Shown here: piece after piece, positions 1 through 8,853 of the stretch
Numbering within the stretch: the first letter of the stretch is position 1
How the letters are laid out: the number at the start of each line of letters is the position of its first letter
Assembly: GCF_018853465.1 (NCBI RefSeq)
Contig: NZ_JABBOU010000006.1
Coordinates: forward strand, 1-54,595
DNA: 54,595 nt
Origin: Acidithiobacillus montserratensis
GTDB lineage: Bacteria; Pseudomonadota; Gammaproteobacteria; Acidithiobacillales; Acidithiobacillaceae
Reading direction: 5' to 3'
Made by a program: the position numbers and the translations under genes
The notes under the pieces: generated by a model
The model's input: only the letters and a program-made list of their open reading frames with translations
Database searches by the model: none
Told to the model about the DNA's origin: nothing

Positions 1-2
1 GC

Positions 3-182
3 GTGTTTTTCCTGCCGACTCTGCAGGCGGAATTGGGTAATGGCGGTTTGCTGCTGGTGCTGGCGGGGGCGGGGCTGATCGGTGTACTGACCACCTGGTG
101 GCTGGGCTCGGAAATGGCTGGTCAGGCTTTGCCGGAACTGCTGGATGCCGGGAGCAGCCAACGCGGTCGGCGCGCTGCCTGA
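3..182 (+). CDS. MFS transporter, C-terminal fragment (cut by window start)
   Basis: An open frame enters from the left edge and stops at 180-182, giving about 59 residues. It reads as one hydrophobic helix (residues about 15-33, rich in L, V, G and A), then WWLGSEMAGQALPEL and a short polar tail. A last transmembrane helix followed by a G-x-E-x-x-G-x-x-L-x-E-L motif is the usual ending of sugar- and metabolite-proton symporters of the major facilitator superfamily. It would be an inner-membrane transporter; substrate cannot be judged from this fragment. It converges on the small lipoprotein gene that follows on the other strand, with only 20 bases between the stops. A different 12-14 helix transporter family is possible. 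Confidence 0.6.
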   Translation: MFFLPTLQAELGNGGLLLVLAGAGLIGVLTTWWLGSEMAGQALPELLDAGSSQRGRRAA

Positions 183-202
183 TAATCCGCTGGATATTTT
201 TC

Positions 203-331
203 TCAGGGGATCAGCGAGGCACCGGCGCCAACGACATCCCCTGCGGCAGAGGCGGTATCAGAAACGGTGGCGCACCCAGCCAGGGAAGTAATGACGCAGA
301 ACAGGCCCAGAAAACGGATTAAAAAAGTCAT
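203..331 (-). CDS. Small entericidin-like lipoprotein, 42 aa
   Basis: This is a 42-codon minus-strand gene. The product starts MTFLIRFLGLFCVITSLAGC: a basic/hydrophobic signal sequence ending in the lipobox L-A-G-C (Cys at residue 20), then a 22-residue small, polar, Ala/Gly-rich tail ending GAGASLIP. A good Shine-Dalgarno (AAGGAG) lies about 10 bases before the ATG. Signal peptidase II processing would leave a 22-residue lipopeptide in the envelope. Size and composition resemble entericidin-type bacteriolytic or stress lipoproteins, but that is resemblance only. It lies 112 bases beyond the pyrD stop on the same strand, so it could be the last gene of that operon or have its own promoter. 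Confidence 0.6.
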   Translation of the reverse strand: MTFLIRFLGLFCVITSLAGCATVSDTASAAGDVVGAGASLIP

Positions 332-443
332 GGTTGCTGGTGCTCCTTCAGAAAATTAAATGATGTTGTAAGAATACATGACTGCCTCTCCATGATGGTA
401 GCGCATCAGAACTTGCAGAGTCTTATCTTTCAGGAAAAATCTC

Positions 444-1556
444 TCAGGCTCGCGTTCCGCAGGCTGCACGAATATGACTATATCCGTCTTGTTGGCAGAG
501 TTCCGGTAATTTCAACAGAATATCGCGGACCAGTTCAGGCCCCTGAAATATCATCCCTGTATAAATTTGCAGCAAGCTGGCTCCGGCGCGAATTTTTTCA
601 TAGGCATCGGCTGCACTGGCTATTCCTCCCACACCGATAATCGGCACACTCCCAGCGCATTCCCGATACAATTGGGCAATCACGGTGTTGGCCTGCTGGC
701 GCAGGGGGGCACCACTCAAACCTCCAGTTTCCGTATATTCCGGATGTTCCGGGGGGCGGGCGAGGGTGGTGTTGGTGGCAATAAATCCATCCACCAGCGG
801 CGCATCTCCCAAGGCCAGCCTGGCAATGAGGGTAATATCCTCAGGACTCAGATCAGGGGCGATTTTCAGCAGCACTGGCAGTGGCGGGCGCTGATGCACA
901 GCGGCCAGACGCCGATTGGCTGCAGCTACCGTCGTCAGCAATTCCGGAAGGGCGTCGGCAGCTTGCAGCAGGCGTAAACCGGGCGTATTGGGAGAGCTGA
1001 CGTTGACGGTCAGATAATCTCCATAGGGAAAAAGGCTTTCCAGAGCGCTGATATAGTCCTCGGCTGCCCGCTCCAGCGGTGTGTCCTTGTTTTTGCCGAG
1101 ATTGATGCCGATGGGCACGGGATGGGGCTGGGGAAGGGCCGCCAGCCGCCGGACCACAGCAGCAGCCCCCTCGCCGGGGAAGCCCATACGATTGATGACC
1201 GCCTGGGAGTCGGGATAACGGAATACCCGGGGCCGGGGATTGCCGGGTTGCGGGAGGGGGGTGACCGTACCGATTTCAAGGAAACCGAAACCTAAAGCGG
1301 GCAGGGCGGCGGCGGCACGCCCATCCTTATCATAACCCGCAGCCAGACCAACGGGATTGGCAAATTCCAGGCCCCACAGGCCTTGCTTCAGGGCGGGATG
1401 GCTGACGGAAAAATGCCCGGCCACGGCATTCAGGCTGCGCGGCATACGGCCCAGGGTTTCCAGAGCGAGAATGCTGAGCTGGTGGGCCTGTTCCGCCTCC
1501 AGACTGAAGAGCAGAGGGCGCAGCAGGGGATAGATCATACCCAGTGGATAGATCAT
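444..1556 (-). CDS. pyrD: Dihydroorotate dehydrogenase (quinone), class 2
   Basis: It oxidises dihydroorotate to orotate in pyrimidine synthesis, passing electrons to membrane quinone through FMN. The N-terminal helix ([17 protein letters not shown]) is typical of membrane-associated class 2 enzymes. FMN and substrate residues appear in [15 protein letters not shown] (about 65-79), NRMGFPGEG, and SSPNTPGLR, whose first Ser region carries the class 2 catalytic serine; GVGGI near the C-terminus binds FMN phosphate. Length is 370 aa, normal for the family. The first ATG overlaps the hemF stop as ATGA, which favours coupled translation from 1556. A second in-frame ATG at 1538 aligns better with the E. 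coli start. The two ATGs sit in an imperfect 18-base tandem repeat and neither has a strong Shine-Dalgarno. Last major gene of the purH operon. Confidence 0.96.
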   Translation of the reverse strand: MIYPLGMIYPLLRPLLFSLEAEQAHQLSILALETLGRMPRSLNAVAGHFSVSHPALKQGLWGLEFANPVGLAAGYDKDGRAAAALPALGFGFLEIGTVTPLPQPGNPRPRVFRYPDSQAVINRMGFPGEGAAAVVRRLAALPQPHPVPIGINLGKNKDTPLERAAEDYISALESLFPYGDYLTVNVSSPNTPGLRLLQAADALPELLTTVAAANRRLAAVHQRPPLPVLLKIAPDLSPEDITLIARLALGDAPLVDGFIATNTTLARPPEHPEYTETGGLSGAPLRQQANTVIAQLYRECAGSVPIIGVGGIASAADAYEKIRAGASLLQIYTGMIFQGPELVRDILLKLPELCQQDGYSHIRAACGTRA

Positions 1557-2443
1557 GCCCAGTCTTGGGGGGTCAGAAAATCTGTTTTCAAACGCGCCTC
1601 GGGGCCATCTTCTGGCGCTTGCCAGTCATATTCCCAGGCGGCGAGGGGGGGCAGAGACATGAGAATGCTTTCGGTGCGCCCCCCGGACTGCAAACCAAAG
1701 AGGGTGCCCCGATCGTACACCAGATTGAACTCCACATAGCGACCCCGGCGCAAGAGCTGGAATTGTCTTTCCCGCTCGCCAAAAGGCGTGTGGCGGCGGC
1801 GTTCGGCAATGGGAAGGTAGCTTTCCAGAAAACTGCTGGCCAGGTCTTCCCAGAATGCCTGCAAGCTCTGCGCATCACCACTGAGATCATCAAAGAAAAT
1901 GCCACCGACGCCGCGCATTTCCTGGCGATGTTTGATGGTAAAATAATCATCACACCAGGCCTTGAAACGCGGATAAAAATCCGGTCCGTGACGATCGCAG
2001 GCATTTTTGAGCGTGCGATGAAAATGCCGGGCATCTTCAGCAAAGCCATAACTGGGGGTGAGATCGGCACCACCGCCAAACCACCACACCGGCCCGGCAC
2101 TGAAAAACCGGTAATTCATATGGACAATGGGCACATAGGGATTATGGGGATGCAGTACCAGCGACACACCCACGGCGGTGAAGGGCTGCCCCGCGAGTTC
2201 AGGACGATGCGCGGTGGCGGAGGGCGGCAGTTTGTCGCCGTGGACTTTGGAAAAATTGACCCCGCCTTTTTCCAGCAGGGCTCCGTCACTGATAACACGA
2301 GTACGCCCCCCGCCGCCCCCCGGCCTGTCCCAGAGGTCTTCCCGGAATCGCGCCTGCCCATCAGCATTTTCCAGCGCCGCGCAAATACGGTCCTGCAGGT
2401 CCAGGAGAAAAGCTTCGATCACTTCCGTGGCGGGCTGCTGCAT
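1553..2443 (-). CDS. hemF: Oxygen-dependent coproporphyrinogen III oxidase
   Basis: It decarboxylates coproporphyrinogen III to protoporphyrinogen IX using molecular oxygen, a late cytoplasmic step of haem synthesis. Family blocks are plain: [15 protein letters not shown], the acidic/His stretch [20 protein letters not shown], and [15 protein letters not shown] near the end. Full length is 296 aa from this start, close to the E. coli enzyme (299). The start is chosen at 2443 because GGAG lies 9 bases upstream. A second ATG at 2452 directly abuts that GGAG and overlaps the tsaC stop (ATGA), so it is sterically poor, though it could serve coupling. Its own stop overlaps the pyrD ATG. Requirement for oxygen fits an aerobic lifestyle; no hemN is seen here. 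Confidence 0.96.
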   Translation of the reverse strand: MQQPATEVIEAFLLDLQDRICAALENADGQARFREDLWDRPGGGGGRTRVISDGALLEKGGVNFSKVHGDKLPPSATAHRPELAGQPFTAVGVSLVLHPHNPYVPIVHMNYRFFSAGPVWWFGGGADLTPSYGFAEDARHFHRTLKNACDRHGPDFYPRFKAWCDDYFTIKHRQEMRGVGGIFFDDLSGDAQSLQAFWEDLASSFLESYLPIAERRRHTPFGERERQFQLLRRGRYVEFNLVYDRGTLFGLQSGGRTESILMSLPPLAAWEYDWQAPEDGPEARLKTDFLTPQDWA

Positions 2444-2448
2444 AGGAT

Positions 2449-3009
2449 TCATCTCCTTAAAATCTGACCGGTACGGGCATCCACAATCCGGCTGGGGCGG
2501 CGCTGCCCGCCCAGACGGGCATGGAGGACCGGGATACGGGTTCCAAAATAGCGCCGGACAGTTCGCAAGTCACGGGCAGGTTGCTGACCGGCGCGATTCG
2601 CACTGGTGGAGACAATGGCGCCGCCAAAAGCCCGGGTCAGGGCGCAGACGCCGGGGTGACGGCTGACCCGCACGGCGACGCTGGGATGTCTGCCACGAAT
2701 CCAGACCGGCACCTGCGGGCGGGCTGGGAGCACCAAGGTTGTTCCCGGCCAGCACTCGGCCAGCCGTCCTGCCGGAACCCCGGCGTCCGACCAGTAGCGG
2801 CTGGTTTCGCAGGAACGTCCCGCAATCAGCAGCACCCCTTTATCTTGCGGTCGTTTTTTGAGTTGCAGAATGCGGCGCAGGGCCTGACGTTGACGCGGAT
2901 CGCACCCTAATCCCCAAACACCTTCGGTGGGGTAGGCGATTACTCCACCGCGACGCAAATGGGCCACCAGTTGACGCAGTTCCTGACGGTGGGGGTAACG
3001 TCCAAGCAT
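2449..3009 (-). CDS. tsaC: Threonylcarbamoyl-AMP synthase (YrdC/TsaC)
   Basis: It makes L-threonylcarbamoyl-AMP from threonine, bicarbonate and ATP, the first step in forming the t6A base at position 37 of ANN-decoding tRNAs. The 186-residue protein is a single YrdC-like domain without the extra C-terminal Sua5 domain. Visible family features are [16 protein letters not shown] (about 23-38), the basic [12 protein letters not shown] block that contacts nucleotide, and the STSANRAG signature (about 134-141). The stop overlaps the hemF start region, and the ATG lies 15 bases after purD. The Shine-Dalgarno is weak (GGGAT), consistent with translation following purD. Confidence 0.93.
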   Translation of the reverse strand: MLGRYPHRQELRQLVAHLRRGGVIAYPTEGVWGLGCDPRQRQALRRILQLKKRPQDKGVLLIAGRSCETSRYWSDAGVPAGRLAECWPGTTLVLPARPQVPVWIRGRHPSVAVRVSRHPGVCALTRAFGGAIVSTSANRAGQQPARDLRTVRRYFGTRIPVLHARLGGQRRPSRIVDARTGQILRR

Positions 3010-3024
3010 CAGTTCATCCCATCT

Positions 3025-4284
3025 TCAGGGGCGCTGCAGTCCAAGATGGCCGATATCCCGGCGGTATTGCACGCCTGACCAGTGAATTTTTTCTACTGCT
3101 GCATAAGCCCGCTGCTGGGCAATGGACAGACTCTCGCCGAGGGCCGTCACGCCCAGCACCCGTCCCCCGGCACTGACGATATGACCATCCCGGCTTCGGG
3201 TTCCGGCATGAAACACCTTGACCGTATCCGGGAAGGACTGTTCCAGGCCGCTGATGCGTTCACCCGTCTGGGGGCAGTCAGGATAACCCGCTGCAGCCAT
3301 CACCACGCAGAGCGCCGTGCGGTTGTCCCAGTCAAGGGTCGCCGGTAAGGGCTCACCCCGGGCGGCATCCAGCAGTACCGTGTAGAGGTCCGAGCGCAAG
3401 CGCATCATCAACGGCTGGGTTTCCGGATCACCCAGACGGCAGTTGAACTCCAGCAACTTGGGGCCATCCCTGCCAATCATCAGCCCGGCATAGAGGAACC
3501 CGCAGTAGGGCGTGGCATCACGCAGCAGCCCTTGCGCTGCCGGCTGCATGATTTCCCGCAGCACCCTTTCGCTCATGGCCATGTCCAGCACGGGGGCGGG
3601 GGAGTAAGCGCCCATGCCGCCCGTGTTCGGGCCTTGATCCTGATCCAGCAGCCGTTTGTGATCCTGGGAACCCGCCAGAGGCAGAACCTGACCATCGACA
3701 ATAATGGCGATAAAGCTGGCTTCTTCCCCTTCCAGAAACTCTTCTATGATGATGGGGCCCCATTGCAGAAACTGTTGTGCGGCCGCTTCTGCTTCCGCAA
3801 GACTGCTGGCGACGACAACGCCTTTACCCGCCGCCAAACCATCCGCCTTGACCACTACCGGCAGCGGATGCGCATGCAGATACGCCAGGGCTTCAGGCGT
3901 ATCGGTGAAACGCTCGTAGCGTGCAGTAGGTAAACCATGACGCAGCATAAAGGCCTTGGCGTGGGCCTTGCTGCCTTCCAGCATGGCTCCCGCCTGATTG
4001 GGACCAAAAACCGGAATGCCCGCGCGCCTTAACGCGTCCGCTACACCCGCCACCAGCGGCGCTTCCGGACCGATCACCACCAACTGCACATCAAGGGCAT
4101 GGGCCGCAGCGACTACTGTCTCAGGATGGTTGGGGTTGAGGGGCAGATTGATCAGTTTTTCTTCGGCAGTCGTACCGGGATTGCCGGGCGCGCAATAGAC
4201 GGTTTCGACCTCTGCCGATTGTGCCAGCTTCCAGGCAATGGCGTGCTCCCGACCACCGCCGCCCAACACCAAAACCTGTGCCAT
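3025..4284 (-). CDS. purD: Phosphoribosylamine-glycine ligase (GAR synthetase)
   Basis: It joins glycine to 5-phosphoribosylamine with ATP, the second step of de novo purine synthesis. The 419-residue protein has the N-terminal VLVLGGGGREHAIAWKL loop, a central ATP-grasp fold (VVKADGLAAGKGVVVA, IIIEEFLEGEEASF) and the GPNTGGMGAYSPAPV signature around residue 220. Length matches the family. AAGGAG lies 9 bases before the ATG. It sits 14 bases after purH and before tsaC in the same strand run, so it is co-transcribed with purH, the usual purHD pairing. Confidence 0.97.
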   Translation of the reverse strand: MAQVLVLGGGGREHAIAWKLAQSAEVETVYCAPGNPGTTAEEKLINLPLNPNHPETVVAAAHALDVQLVVIGPEAPLVAGVADALRRAGIPVFGPNQAGAMLEGSKAHAKAFMLRHGLPTARYERFTDTPEALAYLHAHPLPVVVKADGLAAGKGVVVASSLAEAEAAAQQFLQWGPIIIEEFLEGEEASFIAIIVDGQVLPLAGSQDHKRLLDQDQGPNTGGMGAYSPAPVLDMAMSERVLREIMQPAAQGLLRDATPYCGFLYAGLMIGRDGPKLLEFNCRLGDPETQPLMMRLRSDLYTVLLDAARGEPLPATLDWDNRTALCVVMAAAGYPDCPQTGERISGLEQSFPDTVKVFHAGTRSRDGHIVSAGGRVLGVTALGESLSIAQQRAYAAVEKIHWSGVQYRRDIGHLGLQRP

Positions 4285-4298
4285 CCTGTTGTCTCCTT

Positions 4299-5864
4299 TT
4301 AACCGTGCCGGAAATGGCGTACGCCGGTAAATACCATGGCGATACCGTGGGCATTGGCGCTGGCAATCACTTCTTCATCGCGAATGGAACCGCCGGGCTG
4401 GATGATAGCTTTCACTCCCGCCGCTGCTGCCGCATCGACGCCATCCCGGAAGGGGAAAAACGCGTCAGAAGCGAGTGCCGCGCCGTGCAGATCAAAGCCC
4501 AGATCCAGAGCCTTGGCAGCCCCGCAGCGGGCCGCATCCACCCGACTCATCTGCCCGGCGCCGATACCGACGGTCTGCCCTTCACGACCATAGACGATGG
4601 CATTAGAGCGCACATACTTGCCGACCCGCCAGACAAAGGCGAGATCACGATTTTCCTGGGCGCTGGGCGCCCGTTCGCTGACCACAGTCCAGTCATTTTC
4701 CATTTCCATGGCCTGATCAAATTCCTGAACCAGCAAGCCGCCCCGTACCCGCTTGTATTCCCAGCCCCGACGTTGCCAGGCCCGGCCATCTTCAAAAGCC
4801 AGCACCCGCAGATTTTTCTTTTTGGCCAGAATCGGGCGGGCATCGGGCAGAATGGTGGGGGCCAGCACCATTTCCACAAACTGGGCGCTGATCAGTTCAG
4901 CGGTCTGGGCATCCAATGGCATATTGAAAGCGATGATGCTGCCAAAGGCCGACACCGGATCACCCGCCCAGGCCCGTTGAAAGGCACTGAGCAGATCCTG
5001 TCCCAGCGCCACGCCGCAGGGATTGCCGTGTTTGACCACGCAGCAGGCGGGTTCCTGAAACTCCATAACCAGCGCAACCGCCGCATCACCATCACCAATA
5101 TTGTTGTAAGACAGTTCCTTGCCCTGCAACTGGTGGGCATCAGCCAGCCCACCACCCAGACCATCGCGATAAAAAGCGGCGGCCTGATGCGGATTCTCTC
5201 CATAACGCAATTCCTGCACCTTCTCGAACTGCAGAGAAAGCGTCTGGGGAAATGCGCTCTGACTGCCTTCCAGACTCCGGCTGGAGAGATAATTGGCAAT
5301 GGCACCATCATATTGCGCGGTGTGGGCGAATACTTTGGTGGACAGATGAAAGCGGGTAGCCGCTCCCACGCCGCCATGACTTTGCTCCATTTCCTGGAGG
5401 ACTCGGGCGTAGTCATCGGGGTCCACCAGAACGGTGACGCTCTCCCAGTTTTTAGCCCCGGCCCGGAGCATGGTGGGACCACCGATGTCAATGTTTTCAA
5501 TGGCATCTTCCAGCATGCAATCGGGGCGTGCCACGGTTTCGGCAAAGGGGTATAAATTGACGCAGAGCAGATCAATGGGAAGAATTTTGTGTTCAGCCAT
5601 CTGCCGGTCATGGTCGACGTTGCCGCGCCGGGCCAGCAGGCCCCCATGAATTTTGGGATGCAGGGTTTTCAGGCGTCCCTCCAGCATTTCCGGGAAGCCG
5701 GTGTAATCGCCTACTTCCTGGACGGCAATTCCGTCAGCCATCAGCACCTTGGCGGTGCCACCCGTGGACAGGATTTCCACCCCGAAGTCCCGCAACCGTC
5801 GTGCAAATTCCACGACCCCGCGCTTGTCAGAAACACTGATGAGCGCCCTTGTGATTTCACCCAT
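4299..5864 (-). CDS. purH: Bifunctional AICAR transformylase / IMP cyclohydrolase
   Basis: It performs the last two steps of IMP synthesis: formyl transfer from 10-formyltetrahydrofolate to AICAR, then ring closure. The N-terminal 150 residues form the cyclohydrolase domain ([29 protein letters not shown]). The rest is the transformylase, with [14 protein letters not shown], the Lys-His pair in [12 protein letters not shown], and a C-terminal [10 protein letters not shown] block. The start at 5864 ([10 protein letters not shown]) matches the family; an open frame continues upstream to 5930, but that extension crosses a terminator-like hairpin and has no homology. AGGTGG lies 9 bases upstream. 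It is the first gene of purH-purD-tsaC-hemF-pyrD, behind a structured leader. Confidence 0.97.
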   Translation of the reverse strand: MGEITRALISVSDKRGVVEFARRLRDFGVEILSTGGTAKVLMADGIAVQEVGDYTGFPEMLEGRLKTLHPKIHGGLLARRGNVDHDRQMAEHKILPIDLLCVNLYPFAETVARPDCMLEDAIENIDIGGPTMLRAGAKNWESVTVLVDPDDYARVLQEMEQSHGGVGAATRFHLSTKVFAHTAQYDGAIANYLSSRSLEGSQSAFPQTLSLQFEKVQELRYGENPHQAAAFYRDGLGGGLADAHQLQGKELSYNNIGDGDAAVALVMEFQEPACCVVKHGNPCGVALGQDLLSAFQRAWAGDPVSAFGSIIAFNMPLDAQTAELISAQFVEMVLAPTILPDARPILAKKKNLRVLAFEDGRAWQRRGWEYKRVRGGLLVQEFDQAMEMENDWTVVSERAPSAQENRDLAFVWRVGKYVRSNAIVYGREGQTVGIGAGQMSRVDAARCGAAKALDLGFDLHGAALASDAFFPFRDGVDAAAAAGVKAIIQPGGSIRDEEVIASANAHGIAMVFTGVRHFRHG

Positions 5865-5890
5865 AAAGCCATGCCACCTTTGCCAGCCTA

Positions 5891-5927
5891 AAATTAAAAA
5901 AGGTACGATCAGGAGACCTGTCGTACC
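5891..5927 (-). terminator. Intrinsic terminator just upstream of purH (probable attenuator)
   Basis: Read on the minus strand, GGTACGA and TCGTACC form a perfect 7-bp stem with a 12-base loop, followed at once by TTTTTTAATTT (5901-5891). Only 26 bases separate the T-tract from the purH ATG, too few for a separate promoter and leader. A readthrough decision is therefore more likely than simple termination of the upstream polysaccharide gene, which ends 112 bases earlier. The loop contains CTCCTGAT, which can pair instead with ATCAGGAG at 5940-5933. Confidence 0.65.
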
Positions 5928-5980
5928 CAAACCTCCTGATGGAGGGAGCGTTCTTACTCGCTTAACGCCAAGAGCGTTAA
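5928..5980 (-). promoter_or_regulatory. purH leader: anti-terminator candidate and palindrome
   Basis: Two further inverted repeats precede the terminator on the minus strand. TTAACGC-5 bases-GCGTTAA (5980-5962) is a perfect palindrome close to the predicted transcript start, so it may be an operator or the first RNA hairpin. CCTCC-ATCA-GGAGG (5945-5932) is a small hairpin whose ATCAGGAG strand is fully complementary (8 bp) to the loop of the terminator. The alternatives are mutually competing, as in attenuators. The ligand or protein is unknown; no known purine-riboswitch core was recognised. Confidence 0.5.
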
Positions 5981-5992
5981 CGGAATGACTCC

Positions 5993-6021
5993 ATTGTAGA
6001 AGAGCCGGGGCTGGGATGCAA
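5993..6021 (-). promoter_or_regulatory. Probable sigma-70 promoter of the purH operon
   Basis: On the minus strand TTGCAT (6021-6016) and TACAAT (5998-5993) are separated by exactly 17 bases. The -10 box differs from consensus at one position; the -35 box is weak. A start near 5986 gives a leader of about 120 bases that includes all three hairpins before purH. Confidence 0.5.
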
Positions 6022-6038
6022 GGGCGGATAGGCTGGCT

Positions 6039-7517
6039 TCAATAGGCGCCATCCCGCGCCAGGACCACCTTGATGGTGCGCAACAAGATGACGATGTCAT
6101 ACCAAAGCGTCCAGTTTTTGACGTACCAGGCATCCAGATCAGCGCGGTCGGTAAAAGTGGTTTCCGAGCGACCGCTGACTTGCCAGAGGCCGGTAATACC
6201 CGGCTTTACCTGAGCATACAAATTGATGCCCTCGCCATAACGATCTATCTCCCGTGACAAAAGAGGACGCGGTCCGACCAGACTCATCTGTCCGAGCAGC
6301 ACGTTAAACAGTTGCGGCAGCTCATCGAGGCTGGTGCGACGCAGGAAAGCGCCGATGCGAGTGACTCTGGGGTCATTACGCAGTTTGAAGTTGCGGGCAT
6401 ATTCAGCGGCAATAGTAGGATTGTTATGGAGATATTCCTTGAGTCGATCTTCAGCGTCATGCACCATGCTTCTGAACTTGAAACAGCGGAAGGTTTTGCC
6501 ATTACGACCGACCCGATCCTGAATGAAAAAAACTTTTCCACCATCTTCGGATTTTATTTTCCAGGCCAGGATCAGTAACAGCGGTGAAATGAGCAAAGTG
6601 ATGAGGGTGGCCGCAATCAGATCAAAAATGCGTTTGAGAATACGTGGACCCGGGCGGGCCAGATTGTCGCGCACCCGCAGCATGAAAATTTCCTGGCTGA
6701 AAAAGTGCATGACCTCCAGGCCAAAAAGGGGCAAGCCCCGCAATGGTGGCGCAATGGTCAGGCGGGGGTATCCAAAACCCAGGGTGCGCACCAGTTTTTC
6801 CTGGGCTTCCCACTGGTCCATATCCAGGGCAAGAACCACATGGGGGCTACCCAGGTCTTCAAGCTGACCTATGGGATCATCGCTTAAAGGTTCCATCCGA
6901 ACATGGGGATAATGGCTTTTATCTTCGAGCAAAGTGGAGTTGTAGGGAATGAGGATCCGGTCGATGGAGTATCCCAACAGTTCTTCACTTTTCAGGGCAC
7001 GCATGGCTTCTACGGCGTTCCTGCCGCAGCCGATGACAATGACGGGTTTAACCCAGGCGCCCAGTCGGGCAAGTCCCCAGCGTATGCTATGACGGGCCAC
7101 TGGTAAAAAAACAAACACGAGCCCCCAGGTGGAAAACAGCCACAAGCGGGAAAGGGGCCACTTACCGATAAAGGCCACCGCCGCATTCAGAGCAATGAAA
7201 ATGGTGAGAACTGAAATGATGTCGCCTGCCTCATCCCAGAAAGCCTTCCTTTGATGATAATGGCCTTTGATGGCGAAGCTGATGATGACCGACACGGTCA
7301 GCAATAAAAAAAGCAACAAGTTGATTTGCGCTAGACTTCCCCACCAGTGCTTCAAGACCCAAAGCGGATTGAGGTGATAATAAATGGCGTGGGACAGCCG
7401 CGCAAAATAAAACGCAGCAAGAAAGGCCAGAATATCACCCAGGGCCATGATGGATGGGGTCCAGCTGGACCATTGAAATGTTGAACTTTTCCTCATGGTA
7501 TATCTGATAGTCGCCAT
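6039..7517 (-). CDS. Undecaprenyl-phosphate sugar phosphotransferase (WbaP-type)
   Basis: It transfers a sugar-1-phosphate (galactose or glucose in known members) from UDP-sugar to undecaprenyl phosphate at the inner membrane, starting each polysaccharide repeat unit. The 492-residue protein has about four N-terminal transmembrane helices (residues 20-140), a CoA-binding-like middle domain (PVIVIGCGRNAVEAM near 160), another membrane helix near 305, and the conserved catalytic C-terminal domain: FFIQDRVGRNGKTF, KFRSM, LRRTSLDELPQLFNV, GQMSLVGPRP and VKPGITGLWQVSGRS, ending in GAY. AGGAA lies 7 bases before the ATG. It is the last gene of the minus polysaccharide arm; a 160-base gap separates it from the preceding glycosyltransferase, so a second promoter is possible. 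Donor sugar cannot be read from sequence. Confidence 0.93.
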   Translation of the reverse strand: MATIRYTMRKSSTFQWSSWTPSIMALGDILAFLAAFYFARLSHAIYYHLNPLWVLKHWWGSLAQINLLLFLLLTVSVIISFAIKGHYHQRKAFWDEAGDIISVLTIFIALNAAVAFIGKWPLSRLWLFSTWGLVFVFLPVARHSIRWGLARLGAWVKPVIVIGCGRNAVEAMRALKSEELLGYSIDRILIPYNSTLLEDKSHYPHVRMEPLSDDPIGQLEDLGSPHVVLALDMDQWEAQEKLVRTLGFGYPRLTIAPPLRGLPLFGLEVMHFFSQEIFMLRVRDNLARPGPRILKRIFDLIAATLITLLISPLLLILAWKIKSEDGGKVFFIQDRVGRNGKTFRCFKFRSMVHDAEDRLKEYLHNNPTIAAEYARNFKLRNDPRVTRIGAFLRRTSLDELPQLFNVLLGQMSLVGPRPLLSREIDRYGEGINLYAQVKPGITGLWQVSGRSETTFTDRADLDAWYVKNWTLWYDIVILLRTIKVVLARDGAY

Positions 7518-7677
7518 TATCTATTTCCTGAGAAGACACTTGAGGAAGATGCTGGTCCTGATGGTGCGCTGCAGGACAGCATGATTTCTTCGTGAATCGG
7601 TCACAGGAAAACACTATTACAGCCAGCTTATCCTGTGCATGAAGGTAAGAGCAATGCTTTTCTAACCTATCGGACTT

Positions 7678-8853
7678 TCAAGCCGAGGCTCTCAGAAATC
7701 CTTGGGTTGGTGACAGAAAAGACACAGACATAATCTCGTCCAATTTTTTGTACATTACATCCAAGGAAAAGCGTTCAAGTGCTGATTCCTGACCCCTTCG
7801 GGCCATGAGCGAAGATTGATCAGGTGCGTTCAAGATCACGCTCAAGGTATTATGCAGCGCTTGTGAGTCTCCGGGGGGATACAACATTCCGGTTACCCCG
7901 TTTTCGATGATTTCATCTGGTCCTCCTGTGGCTGTGGCCACAACAGGCTTACCAGCAAGCATCCCTTCCACAATGACACGCCCGAAAGGTTCTGGGGCAA
8001 CAGAAGTATGCGCAATTATATCGCAAAGTTGCATGAGCTCGGGGATGTCCTTTCTAAAGCCGATCATTTTTACCCGATCTTGTAGTCCAAGTTGCTGAAT
8101 ATCCTGTTCAAGCCGTTGGGCATAGGTTTCTTCTCCGAACATTGAACTACCTACAATAACACCTTGCACGTCTGGCATCAGAGCGAGCGCTTTCAAAAAA
8201 ACATCCTGACCTTTCCAGGGAGCCAGTCTGCCAAATACACCGATAAGGGGACGGCTATCCAACCCCAGATGTTTTCTCAGAGCCTGACGAGAATCGGTAG
8301 TTGAATGATCTGTATAATGTTTTTTACAAAAAGCGTTATAAACCAGATGCACATTTATAGTGCGACCAGTCAATTTTTGTAACGCCTTTTTTGTGGCTTC
8401 CGAGTTGACCAATATTTGCGAAGAGTTTCGAGTAATGTATTTTGCAGCCATAAGCTGCGCTTTACCAAAGTGTTCTGAAGTCAGAATATCATGTAGGTAC
8501 CAGACAACGGGTTTGCGTGCGAGCTTGCCAGCCAGCACAGAAACCAGTGCTGCTTTTTGTGAGTTGGCAAAAATAAAATCATATTGTGTGGCCTCACTGG
8601 CAATAGTCCGGGATAATTTGATCAGTGAAGCGGCGCTGGACAACGGGATGCGCGATGATCTGCGGACATTCTTTATGCTGCTCGACATATTGACTATCTG
8701 GGTATCAATATGTCGTGACCGAAGTTCAAGGTGAAGTGGCCCATCTTCAAAAAGAATAACCTTACCTTCCTCACGATAGGGATATATAATATCTAGAAGG
8801 GCAAGTTCACCGCCACTGAGTTTTGCCGTCTGATCCACAAATAGAATCTTCAT
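7678..8853 (-). CDS. Glycosyltransferase family 4, GT-B fold
   Basis: This 391-residue cytoplasmic or membrane-peripheral enzyme should add one sugar to the lipid-linked repeat unit. The N-terminal Rossmann half starts MKILFVDQTAKLSGGELALL. The C-terminal half has GVFGRLAPWKGQDVFLKAL (nucleotide-sugar binding) and the E-x7-E region PEPFGRVIVEGMLAGKPVVA around residue 290, then TGGPDEII. All are standard GT4 (GT1-like Pfam) features. The ATG overlaps the stop of the upstream glycosyltransferase (ATGA), so the two are translationally coupled. Donor, acceptor and linkage are unknown. Confidence 0.88.
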   Translation of the reverse strand: MKILFVDQTAKLSGGELALLDIIYPYREEGKVILFEDGPLHLELRSRHIDTQIVNMSSSIKNVRRSSRIPLSSAASLIKLSRTIASEATQYDFIFANSQKAALVSVLAGKLARKPVVWYLHDILTSEHFGKAQLMAAKYITRNSSQILVNSEATKKALQKLTGRTINVHLVYNAFCKKHYTDHSTTDSRQALRKHLGLDSRPLIGVFGRLAPWKGQDVFLKALALMPDVQGVIVGSSMFGEETYAQRLEQDIQQLGLQDRVKMIGFRKDIPELMQLCDIIAHTSVAPEPFGRVIVEGMLAGKPVVATATGGPDEIIENGVTGMLYPPGDSQALHNTLSVILNAPDQSSLMARRGQESALERFSLDVMYKKLDEIMSVSFLSPTQGFLRASA

